A DNA stretch of 27,601 nt, taken from NCBI GenBank assembly GCA_964642235.1, contig CAZXOP010000012.1:1-27601 (forward strand), written 5' to 3'. Positions 15,501 to 23,620 of this stretch are shown one piece after another (position 1 is the first letter of the stretch; each line of letters opens with the position of its first letter). The DNA is from CAYSND01 sp964642235. Its GTDB lineage: Bacteria; Bacteroidota; Bacteroidia; Bacteroidales; UBA932. Below the pieces are notes generated by a model. It was not told where the DNA came from, did not search any database, and saw nothing but the letters and a program-made list of their open reading frames with translations. The translations under genes and the position numbers were made by a program.

Positions 15501-17867
15501 ATGCGAAAGAGTGTCCCATTTTTACTATTAACACTATTAACTTCACTCTTCTTTCTCTCATCTTGCGAAAGAAGATTAAACAACGACTCCTATATCTCCT
15601 TTGAAGCCGAATCTTTAGGCCCTGATGAATTGGAGGAGGAGACAAAGGGGGGGGTAGCAAATATTTCTACAGTTCAAACAAATGGTTTTAGAGTTTCTGC
15701 TTATCCAACAAATGGCGACTGGGGCTCTTTGGAAAATGTTAATGCACTTCCTAATATCATGTATAACCAACCTGTTTCATACACTACTACTTGGGGATAT
15801 TCTCCACTTCAGCTTTGGCCCATAACAGGAAAAGTCTCATTTTTTGCTTATTCTCCCTTTGTTGAATCTGTAACAACTCTATACAGCAACACGGCAAAAG
15901 GGAGACCTAAGATATTATTCACTACTCCCTATGCTGTGAGTAGTCAAATAGATTTATTATATGCCCAGAAAATGAATATGACATCTTCAGACGGAAAAGT
16001 TAAATTTGACTTTAAACATGCCCTCTCTTGCATAGGATTCAAGGCTAAAAAGAGTAGTGATTGTAATGATAATACGATAATAATTACAAAATTACAAATA
16101 GGGTTTGTGGAAAATGTTGTTAGAAGAAGGATGGTTTACCAATTCAATAATATCGATGGTTCCCCCGGAACATGGTCACTCCCAACAAACCCTGACATAT
16201 CTCTTGATTATTTTAAGGCTTCCGCAGGGCATGGTGGTACATTGTATGATATTAGCACGGGAAAGACATTACCTAATAATACAGCAACTGCTTTGCAGAT
16301 TAATGACGATGATAAATATCTGATGATTATTCCTCAAACTTTACCGCAAGAATCACTAATCTTAACCATAACATATAGTGTTGACGGAGCATCTAACACT
16401 AAGGAGGTAAGACTCCCAAAAGCCGAACTTGGTATAACTATTGGCAATAAATACACCTATACCCTCATAGTATCGGCAGATAAGATAGTGTATGATGCCC
16501 CTGAGGTGGTTACATGGCCAACTTCCTCTATCTCAAACAGTGTTAAGGAGACTGTCCAAACGATAGTAACAAACGAAATCTCAAACTGTTATATCATAAA
16601 TAGAGGTGAGGGGATGTTTGACTATAATGCCTCGACAGTTAAGACTGTTTTCCGTTTTCCTGCTATTCATAGGGTTAATCAGTTTTGGGGGGAATCCACT
16701 ACCGATGGGTACCCGGGAGGGAGAAGGGGAGATGGGGGGGAAATATATACTGTGCCTAGTAATTTTAAGGATTATACAAATGGAGATGGGTGCATTGTTG
16801 TAGGTAATTCTAAGTTTGCTATCCAAAAAGATAGCACCTGGTACGCTCAGGTTATTTGGTCGGATATTTCCGGTATTGATAATGACACAGGTTCTCTTAT
16901 GACCATAAAACAGACCGCCACTAACCCCGGCAGAGATATAGAATATCTTGAGGTTACTTTTAAGCCTGGAAATTATTCAGGTAATGTGGTAATAGGGGTA
17001 ACCAGAGGTGTTAAATATGATGCAGGAACAAAATTTGAGAAACAACTTAAATATCTATGGTCCTGGCATTTATGGGTGACTAACTATAACCCTGAGACTC
17101 AATATATAATGATGAATGTGTCAAATCAATCCACTCCCACGCCATATAAGGTAATGGATAGAAACCTTGGGGCTAAAGATGAGTTGGGAGATGGGCTGTA
17201 TTATCAGTGGGGAAGAAAAGATCCATTCTGCAACCCCTCTTCTGTTTACCCTAACAGAATTTCTTTGGATGGAAGTATGGGTATGGTGCAAATGAACAAT
17301 ACTACCACCCCTTGGTTAACACTTATCGACTGTGTATTTCGCCCTAATTGCCGTATAACTGGTAGGGGTGGTGATGGGGATGATGTGGTGCAAACTGGTT
17401 TCCTCTCAGCAAATATTACAACTCCATTAGAAGAGAGAGGATATAATCGTTGGGGTGGAGCGAAGGCCCACAATGATAGAATTTCATCTAAGAACGCGAA
17501 GACCATATACGACCCCTGTCCTCCCGGATGGAGAATGCCTTGGGGAGGAAACTGGTCAGGAATAACTAGTTCTACTCCCTTTGCTTGGAGTAACCAGATC
17601 GGGTATATAGGAAGGGTTTTTACAGGTATTACTACTGCTAATTCCTCTACCCCAAATCTATTTAAGGCATCGGGCTTTATGGACTCTTCTAATCAGGCCC
17701 CCCAGAATGTTGGAACTGATGGTTACTATTGGGGCGGTTCACCTTCAATTACTACTCCTGATCCTTATCAAGGCAGGGTACTATTTCTTAATGCAACTGG
17801 TAATCCTTATAATCCAGATACGAAACGAGAAAATGCTAATACAATCCGCTGTGTGAAACATCAGTAA
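15501..17867 (+). CDS. Type A fimbrillin-like/FISUMP surface lipoprotein, copy 2
   Basis: This 788-residue paralogue of the gene at 11458 matches it along its whole length. It has a lipobox at Cys22 (FLSSC then ERRLN), FRVSAYPTNGDW, LWPITGKVSFFAYSP, FKHALSCIGF, FRFPAIHRVNQFWG (about 384), YLWSWHLWVTNY (about 517), VMDRNLGAKDE, CPPGWRMPWGG (about 673), YYWGGSP and a final IRCVKHQ. Differences cluster in the variable loop after GLYYQWGRKDPF and in the last 90 residues. A G8 tract at 15647-15654, about codon 50, is a candidate site for slipped-strand variation; the frame is open in this sequence. It is convergent with type B copy 2 across a palindrome. Confidence 0.8.
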   Translation: MRKSVPFLLLTLLTSLFFLSSCERRLNNDSYISFEAESLGPDELEEETKGGVANISTVQTNGFRVSAYPTNGDWGSLENVNALPNIMYNQPVSYTTTWGYSPLQLWPITGKVSFFAYSPFVESVTTLYSNTAKGRPKILFTTPYAVSSQIDLLYAQKMNMTSSDGKVKFDFKHALSCIGFKAKKSSDCNDNTIIITKLQIGFVENVVRRRMVYQFNNIDGSPGTWSLPTNPDISLDYFKASAGHGGTLYDISTGKTLPNNTATALQINDDDKYLMIIPQTLPQESLILTITYSVDGASNTKEVRLPKAELGITIGNKYTYTLIVSADKIVYDAPEVVTWPTSSISNSVKETVQTIVTNEISNCYIINRGEGMFDYNASTVKTVFRFPAIHRVNQFWGESTTDGYPGGRRGDGGEIYTVPSNFKDYTNGDGCIVVGNSKFAIQKDSTWYAQVIWSDISGIDNDTGSLMTIKQTATNPGRDIEYLEVTFKPGNYSGNVVIGVTRGVKYDAGTKFEKQLKYLWSWHLWVTNYNPETQYIMMNVSNQSTPTPYKVMDRNLGAKDELGDGLYYQWGRKDPFCNPSSVYPNRISLDGSMGMVQMNNTTTPWLTLIDCVFRPNCRITGRGGDGDDVVQTGFLSANITTPLEERGYNRWGGAKAHNDRISSKNAKTIYDPCPPGWRMPWGGNWSGITSSTPFAWSNQIGYIGRVFTGITTANSSTPNLFKASGFMDSSNQAPQNVGTDGYYWGGSPSITTPDPYQGRVLFLNATGNPYNPDTKRENANTIRCVKHQ

Positions 17868-17890
17868 CTCTCATTGCTGACATCCCTGTC

Positions 17891-17912
17891 ATTGCGGACC
17901 CTGATCCGCAAT
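17891..17912. repeat. REP-like palindrome between convergent genes
   Basis: ATTGCGGA (17891-17898) and TCCGCAAT (17905-17912) form a perfect 8-bp inverted repeat around CCCTGA. With its flank (GTC before, CTCC after) it resembles the widespread intergenic palindrome of the form CATTGCGGRCYTGATCCGCAATC known from many bacterial genomes. It lies in the only real gap between the convergent A and B genes and may act as a two-way transcription stop, although no T-run follows. Confidence 0.6.
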
Positions 17913-17918
17913 CTCCTC

Positions 17919-19703
17919 CTACATCTCCTTCACACAACGAACGGAAGAGCCTTGTGAATGGTAGGCTTGTATCGTAGGATGTGAATTATCAGTAATTTGA
18001 AGCATATGCGTTAAAGGGCCTTGTTGATAGGAGGACCAATAATATCCTTTTCCATTGGCCCCGGTCCTACCTTCTGGAGTTTTATTATTTTGTGTCAAAC
18101 GACCAGCATTAGGAAGGAAAACAGCTCCGTAATTTTGTGAGGAATCATCATAAACTATTCCACCGCTTAACCATCTGCCATAAATACCACCATTTGTCAC
18201 CACAGCTGATGCGTTAACTTTTAGCTTCACTAATTCGTCGTAAGTAGGGACTCTCCAACCATTTGGACAAGGGTCATAGATGGTCTTAACAGGGGCAGTG
18301 TCCGTCCCATTATTCCATAAATAAGTATTAAGAGGGTCGCACCAACTCACAGAAGAATTGGTATAAAATATATTCGGATTCGTATATGCTCCCGCAACAG
18401 AAATAGTACCTGCCGTAATAGTAGATGTATCAGCATCAAAAGTAAGATTATACCCATGCCCATGCTTCCTCCCCCATTGATAGAGTTTACCATAAGGATA
18501 GCCTCTTTGGTTACCATTAATAGTCTGTTCATTTGCCGGAATATATCCACAATTCACCGGTGCAAATACTCTCCAAATAGGTGCTCCATCTGTGCCGAGG
18601 TTAACAGGGACACCCACCCCTCTATCCCTCCCATCTTCCACATATCGAGGAAGAATCCTATAGATATATCTCTTTCCGCTTACCCATTTATTATTAGCAG
18701 AAATAGTAGTTTTAATAGGAAACTCGTAAGAAGAGCCATCTTTTAATGTCAAAATAATTTTTGGGTTATCACTATCATAATCATATGGAATTAACATTAA
18801 ATACCCATCATCTTTCATAATATTTTTTAATGCAGCGGCAGTATTATTAATCCCTGCCTCATAAACATTACTTTTTGCACCTGAAAAATCACTCCACACT
18901 ATATACTGATTAGGGGATGTTCCTAAAACTTCTAACTTAGCCTGTCCATCATCCACTACCCCTGTAATGGCTATAGAGCTAATTTTATCATGTGAATGGG
19001 TAAATACCTCAAAACCTATACTCGCTAATGCATGGTGAAACCTAAATTTAATCTTACTGCCACTGTAGGTGGTGTAAGTTTTATCTTTTTGTGCCTCTGC
19101 GATAAGTAAATCTACCTGAGAGTTGTTAGATACTTGAATATTAAATTGAAGTTTTGGGGGATTATGCACTCCGGCAACCCAGGAGGGGATAGAGGTGTAC
19201 CAGCCAGAAGTAGTAGAATAGGCATAAAAATTAACTTTATCCGGGGCGTTGGGCCAAAATTTGACTTGAGAAGCTGTACTCTCACTCCATACAGAACCAC
19301 TCTTTTTTATTTCATAACCTCCATACCCTGTTATATTTCCACTAGCATCAAAATTCCCCACTAGTGATGTAACAGGTGAGTGTTTATACGCCAAAACCCT
19401 AAACTGGTCTATATTATCAGTAGTAAGAGTTCCCCCCTTTGTCCCCACCTCATCAACAGTCTCCCCCATCGGTGTCACACTCCCTAATACCAATGCATAA
19501 TCGCCACAGACAGATATAACTTCATTCGTGGGGGATTCTGCTCCCGATTTATTCATGGGGGCTATCTCTAATTCGGCAACTTCAGCACTATATGTAATAC
19601 GCTCATTTGAAGATTCATTCTCTACACGAGTCTTCTCATCACAAGAAAACATCATAAATAGAGCTAAAAGTGGAAGTATTATATTATAACTTACGATTTT
19701 CAT
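17919..19703 (-). CDS. Type B fimbrillin-like/FISUMP surface lipoprotein, copy 2
   Basis: This 594-residue paralogue of the gene at 13727-15418 has a lipobox at Cys21 (FMMFSC then DEKTRV). RITYSAEVAELEIAPMNKSG and VISVCGDYALVLGS almost repeat the first copy, and FHHALASIGFEVFTHSHDK, DGYLMLIPYDY and GKRYIYRILPRYVEDGRDRG follow. The FISUMP-like end has FAPVNCGYIP (about 378), GKLYQWGRKHGHGYN, CPNGWRVPTYDE (about 477), YYWSSYQ and VRCVKEM. The most variable part is the segment between CGDYALVLGS and VDLLIAE. Together with the A gene at 15501 it duplicates the A-B module. Confidence 0.8.
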   Translation of the reverse strand: MKIVSYNIILPLLALFMMFSCDEKTRVENESSNERITYSAEVAELEIAPMNKSGAESPTNEVISVCGDYALVLGSVTPMGETVDEVGTKGGTLTTDNIDQFRVLAYKHSPVTSLVGNFDASGNITGYGGYEIKKSGSVWSESTASQVKFWPNAPDKVNFYAYSTTSGWYTSIPSWVAGVHNPPKLQFNIQVSNNSQVDLLIAEAQKDKTYTTYSGSKIKFRFHHALASIGFEVFTHSHDKISSIAITGVVDDGQAKLEVLGTSPNQYIVWSDFSGAKSNVYEAGINNTAAALKNIMKDDGYLMLIPYDYDSDNPKIILTLKDGSSYEFPIKTTISANNKWVSGKRYIYRILPRYVEDGRDRGVGVPVNLGTDGAPIWRVFAPVNCGYIPANEQTINGNQRGYPYGKLYQWGRKHGHGYNLTFDADTSTITAGTISVAGAYTNPNIFYTNSSVSWCDPLNTYLWNNGTDTAPVKTIYDPCPNGWRVPTYDELVKLKVNASAVVTNGGIYGRWLSGGIVYDDSSQNYGAVFLPNAGRLTQNNKTPEGRTGANGKGYYWSSYQQGPLTHMLQITDNSHPTIQAYHSQGSSVRCVKEM

Positions 19704-19726
19704 TTATACATATAATATTTAAAGTA

Positions 19727-19734
19727 CAAAAATA
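19727..19734 (-). promoter_or_regulatory. -7 box for type B copy 2
   Basis: TATTTTTG on the minus strand fits TAnnTTTG, 23 nt ahead of the ATG at 19703, and is opposed to the moaC box with exactly 12 nt between. Confidence 0.48.
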
Positions 19735-19746
19735 AACAATTATTAT

Positions 19747-19754
19747 TACATTTG
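19747..19754 (+). promoter_or_regulatory. -7 box for moaC, almost touching the start codon
   Basis: TACATTTG fits TAnnTTTG and ends only 4 nt before the moaC ATG at 19759. Transcription started by this box would give a leaderless or nearly leaderless mRNA. Confidence 0.52.
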
Positions 19755-19758
19755 TACT

Positions 19759-20220
19759 ATGTCAAATAACAAATTTTCTCATATAGATAGCTCCGGAAGC
19801 GTGATTATGGTCGATGTTTCCGAAAAACCGGACTCTTTCCGTACCGCCAAAGCCTACGGTAAGATAAAATTAGCCCCCTCCACTTGTGAACTTATCCTAA
19901 AAGATGGACTTAAAAAGGGGAATGTCCTGACCACCGCAGAGATAGCCGCCATCTCGGCTGCCAAAAAATGCTCGGAACTAATCCCTCTCTGCCATAACAT
20001 TCCATTGACCAAAATAGAAGCCCGCCTAACTTTAGGGGAAGATTTTGTGGAAGTAAGGACAATGGTTTGCTGCAATGGAAAGACAGGGGTAGAGATGGAG
20101 GCATTGACCGCAGCCTCAGTGGCTCTTCTGACCATTTACGACATGTGTAAAGCTGTTGATAAAGAGATGGAAATCATCTCTGTAAAACTAATTGAAAAGA
20201 CCAAAACCACCTTAAAATAA
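19759..20220 (+). CDS. moaC: Cyclic pyranopterin monophosphate synthase MoaC
   Basis: This 153-residue enzyme converts the MoaA product to cyclic pyranopterin monophosphate. MVDVSEKP (17-24), the LIPLCHNIPL motif (74-83) and GVEMEALTAASVALLTIYDMCKA (110-132) are all intact. Asp128 and Lys131 fall at the same numbers as the catalytic pair of the E. coli enzyme. Length and ends are normal, which supports this start. It lies 6 nt before the MOSC-MogA gene in one operon. It is separated from moaA by the 8.3-kb lipoprotein array. Confidence 0.96.
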   Translation: MSNNKFSHIDSSGSVIMVDVSEKPDSFRTAKAYGKIKLAPSTCELILKDGLKKGNVLTTAEIAAISAAKKCSELIPLCHNIPLTKIEARLTLGEDFVEVRTMVCCNGKTGVEMEALTAASVALLTIYDMCKAVDKEMEIISVKLIEKTKTTLK

Positions 20221-20226
20221 CATTGT

Positions 20227-21171
20227 ATGAGGATAGTATCAGTAAACACCTCAGTTGCGAAGGGGACTCCAAAGGAGCCTTGTTCCAATATTGTTTTGAA
20301 GAACAATGGAATAGAAGGAGATGCGCATGCAGGGGATTGGCATAGGCAGGTCTCCCTCCTTGGGATAGAATCATACCAGAAAGAGTTAATCGAAGAGGAG
20401 GAGGTTCCTTTTGGAATCTATGCAGAGAACATAACCTTAGAAGGGGCTCCGAGCGAGAGGGTGCCGGAGCTAAAGTATTGTACTCCGGGGGACCGTTTGC
20501 ACTCCTCAGGAGTGCTTTTGGAGATAACCCAAATAGGGAAAAAGTGCCACGGAGCAGGGTGCTCCGTAATGCAAAAGACAGGGAGCTGTGTAATGCCCTC
20601 AGAGGGGATTTTTGCGAAGGTGCTACGAGGGGGAGTGCTGAAAAAAGGGGATGAATTGTTCTACGAACCTGTAATTAGAAAAATAGGCATTGTTACCACA
20701 AGCACAAGAGCCTCCCAAGGGGTTTACCCCGATTTGAGCGGAGCTGCACTAAAAGAGATGATTGAGAAGTTTTGTGAAAAAGAGCATTGGAGTTATGAAA
20801 TAGATTATACTCTTATTCCTGACAATGCCACACTGATAGAGGATGTTCTAAACAGCTATATAAGCAAGAATTACGATATGGTTTTCACTACGGGGGGGAC
20901 AGGAATCGGAGTTCATGACCTTACTGTTAAGAGCGTTAAGCCACTATTAGAGAGAGAAATCCCCGGAATTATGGATTACATAAGGATAAAATATGGGGGT
21001 GAGAATCCAAACGCTCTTATTAGCGGCAGTGTGGCAGGGATAACCGGCAACACCCTTATCTTCACCCTTCCAGGCTCTCTCAGAGCTGTGAATGAATATT
21101 TTACCGAGATATCCCGCTGCTTAAAGCATCTTATCTTAATGAAAATGGGGATAGACACCCATGGTAATTAA
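20227..21171 (+). CDS. MOSC domain-MogA fusion protein
   Basis: This 314-residue fusion has a MOSC domain (about 1-148) and a MogA/MoaB-like domain (about 150-314). The first part has GIEGDAHAGDWHRQVSLL (29-46) and the conserved cysteine block KKCHGAGCSVMQKTGSCVMP with EGIFAKVLRGG; MOSC domains handle sulfur and bind pterin cofactor in the MOSC/MOCS3-related families. The second has TTSTRASQGVYPDLSG, the binding loop TTGGTGIGVHD (221-231) and LPGSLRAVNEYF (281-292), typical of MPT adenylyltransferase. It therefore probably activates the pterin for MoeA, with a linked sulfur- or cofactor-handling step. Such fusions occur in other anaerobes. Its stop overlaps convergent tlpA by 4 nt. Confidence 0.9.
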   Translation: MRIVSVNTSVAKGTPKEPCSNIVLKNNGIEGDAHAGDWHRQVSLLGIESYQKELIEEEEVPFGIYAENITLEGAPSERVPELKYCTPGDRLHSSGVLLEITQIGKKCHGAGCSVMQKTGSCVMPSEGIFAKVLRGGVLKKGDELFYEPVIRKIGIVTTSTRASQGVYPDLSGAALKEMIEKFCEKEHWSYEIDYTLIPDNATLIEDVLNSYISKNYDMVFTTGGTGIGVHDLTVKSVKPLLEREIPGIMDYIRIKYGGENPNALISGSVAGITGNTLIFTLPGSLRAVNEYFTEISRCLKHLILMKMGIDTHGN

Positions 21172-21710
21172 TCCCTCTTTAACTCCTGATTGATTACCTC
21201 CACCATCTGAGCGAACTCTTTTTCATCGAACAGGCGGGTCAGGAATATGATTCTCCCCTCTCTGTTTATTATGATATTTCGAGTAACCCCTGCCCCTTTA
21301 GAGCAGAAAGTATAGAAAATAGCCCCCTCTTCATCGAGAGTTATCGGGTATGTAACGGGAATTCTTTTGGCAAACTCCTCTACCTTCTCTTTGCTCTCTT
21401 TCAAATCAATCCCGAAAAGGGCAAAATTATCATTCTCCTTTAATTTCAACCAGATATCCCTCTCTATAAAAGGCATCTCTTTTATACAGACACTGCACCA
21501 ACTCGCAGTAAACTGTAACATAACCACCTTCCCCTTTAGAGATGAGATAGGGATAGTACTCCCATCGAGTAACTTCAAATCAAACTGGGGCACCATCTCC
21601 CCTACCTTAACTAAATACCCTCTTGTCTCATCCTCTTGAGAAGAGAGAGTGTGTAACGACAGAAATAATGATACTCCTATAAGGAAGAGAGTTAAAAAGA
21701 CTTTTCTCAT
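21168..21710 (-). CDS. TlpA-like secreted thioredoxin-fold protein
   Basis: This 180-residue protein has a signal peptide (about 1-24) and a TlpA/ResA-type fold in the periplasm. VGEMVPQFDLKLLDG, KGKVVMLQFTASWCSVCIKEMP (CSVC, C72 and C75) and the cis-Pro region GVTRNIIINREGRIIF agree with the family. An Ile precedes the family GV(P/T) loop as usual, but Thr replaces the usual cis-Pro after GV. It would reduce or isomerise disulfides of exported proteins. The following genes encode cysteine-poor lipoproteins, so a special link is not evident. Transcription from TATCTTTG at 21738-21731 is likely. Confidence 0.85.
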   Translation of the reverse strand: MRKVFLTLFLIGVSLFLSLHTLSSQEDETRGYLVKVGEMVPQFDLKLLDGSTIPISSLKGKVVMLQFTASWCSVCIKEMPFIERDIWLKLKENDNFALFGIDLKESKEKVEEFAKRIPVTYPITLDEEGAIFYTFCSKGAGVTRNIIINREGRIIFLTRLFDEKEFAQMVEVINQELKRD

Positions 21711-21730
21711 AATATTTTTATTTATACTAA

Positions 21731-21738
21731 CAAAGATA
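21731..21738 (-). promoter_or_regulatory. -7 box for the TlpA-like gene
   Basis: TATCTTTG on the minus strand fits TAnnTTTG, 20 nt ahead of the ATG at 21710, with the opposed plus-strand box exactly 12 nt away. Confidence 0.55.
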
Positions 21739-21750
21739 ACGCTTTTTCGC

Positions 21751-21758
21751 TACCTTTG
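21751..21758 (+). promoter_or_regulatory. -7 box for the type B3-B4 operon
   Basis: TACCTTTG on the plus strand fits TAnnTTTG, 33 nt ahead of the ATG at 21792. This box overlaps a TTG that could be misread as an upstream start. Confidence 0.57.
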
Positions 21759-21791
21759 TATAATAAATACGACCCGATTATTGAACTTATT

Positions 21792-23617
21792 ATGAATAAT
21801 ACTAAGAGATACTCAAAGATTATTTCATACACTGTGGTGATATGTTCGTATTTTTATGCATTGACCTCTTGTGATAAAATTACTATAAATACCTCTCCCA
21901 TAAAAGATCCCAACGCCATCTCTTACTCTGCCTCAGTTGCGGTGGTAGGTGTGGAGGAGGGGAGCATTACAAGAGCTTCCATTAGGCAAAGTAGGGTAAA
22001 TATGGGTAAATGTGGAAACATAGATGTGAAAGTAGAGTGCAGCATCACACCTATGGGGAGCGAGGGGACTAAAGGGTCTCATGTGACTACAGATAATATT
22101 GCTGACTTAGGGGTGTTCGGGTATAAAACGACAGGGGACTGGACTCCAGCGGCTACATCGGCTTTTATCCCCAACCATAAAAAGACTAAAACTGGAAGTA
22201 ACTGGGATGATGTGCTAGGGGAGGCAAAAAGCTGGCCCGATCCTACTTCCCCTAGTCCGAATATCAAAGTTAGTTTTTTTGCCTACTCTCCACACACTAA
22301 TGAGAGTAACGGACTTACTGCTGTAGCTGTTCAAACGGGAAACCCTGCGATTACCTATACGGTTCCTGCTAACGTAGATTACCACCCCGATTTCTTATAT
22401 GCTACTCCTGTAAAAGACAAAATACAGACAGCCTCTCCCCCAGTTTCAGATAAAGTCTCCTTTACATTTAAACACGCATTAACCAGCATAGGTTTTGAGG
22501 TAATTAATGGTGGAGTTCAGAGCATTGGGATAAAAGGTATTTATAAAAAGGGGACTTTTAATATAGGAACTACTAATTGGACTCTGGATAATGCAGATAT
22601 TACAAATACCATCTACTCTACTCAACTCATGATGCAGCCACCGGATATAGCAAAACCGGTAACACTAAAAATTTCATGTTAATACCTCAGGTAACAGATA
22701 ACATTAAATTAGTATTAAAGCTCTCCTCTATCCCTTATACATTTGAAATACCTTTAAAAGAAGCCACACAGCGAACTTGGTTGGCAGGAACACACTATTA
22801 TTATACCATCTCTATTCCTCCCGATTATATTGATGAAAAAGAGATTAATATGGGAGAAGGGTTAAGAGTTAATTTGGGAGGTGCATTGGGGTGGAGGGTT
22901 TTTGCCCCTGTAAACTGTGGTTATGAAGATGCATCTACCACTCCCGCGTACAGTGGGTATCTTCATGGTAAACTCTATCAATGGGGAAGGAAATGGGGGA
23001 ACGGATACGATATATCAACTGATGCCACAGTTCCCACAAATGTAGCCGGTCCGGTTACAAATCTTATCGGGCAGAGTGTTGATAATAAAAATAATTTTTA
23101 TACAAATTCCACTACTACTCCTTACGACTGGTGTACTGTTCCAAGCAATGTTTTTTGGAATACAGGAACCGTAGAGTCCCCTATTAAAACCTCTTATGAT
23201 CCATGCCCCACAGGTTGGAGAGTCCCCACATTTGAAGAGTTGCAGGCATTGTCTAATTTTACTGACAAAGGGTGGCACGTCACAGGACAAACAGATTATT
23301 TTCATGGTAAAAAAGGGGGACTCTCGGGGTATCATTTTACAGACGCCTCTACCCCTCCGGTCACTATTTTTCTCCCTGCTTCAGGGTGGAGAGATAATAC
23401 CGGAAATGCCGGTAATAGGGATACAAATGGAGCCTATTGGGCAAGTCGTGGTAACGCCACAGGTTATTCAGACTATCTCAAATTTAACAGCGTAAGTGTG
23501 ACAACACCTGCAGATGGTTATTGTGCAGCCGGATATTCTATCCGCTGTGTTAGGGAGACTTATATTATTACGGGGATTAATGGGGACTTTATCGATGATG
23601 GAGATAAAAATTGGTAA
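21792..23617 (+). pseudogene. Type B fimbrillin-like/FISUMP lipoprotein, split by a frameshift
   Basis: Two reading frames together cover one type B gene. The first (21792-22682) gives the signal peptide with Cys27 (ALTSC), YSASVAVVGVEEG, VSFFAYSP and FKHALTSIGFEV. The second (open from before 22631 to 23617) gives NFMLIPQ, RVFAPVNCGYED, GKLYQWGRKWGNGYD, CPTGWRVPTFEE and IRCVRETY. In the intact copies, LMLIPQ follows the N-terminal domain directly, so one base is lost or gained between about 22610 and 22676. No long homopolymer lies there. An ATG at 22676 overlaps the upstream stop (ATGTTAA) and could restart translation, but that product would lack a signal peptide. Sequencing error is possible. 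The next gene begins 3 nt after its stop. Confidence 0.75.
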
Positions 23618-23620
23618 GTT

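Noticed and set aside
22676..23617. Independent gene starting at ATG 22676
   Set aside because: It has no signal peptide and begins in the middle of the conserved LMLIPQ core, so it is better read as the second half of the frameshifted type B gene.
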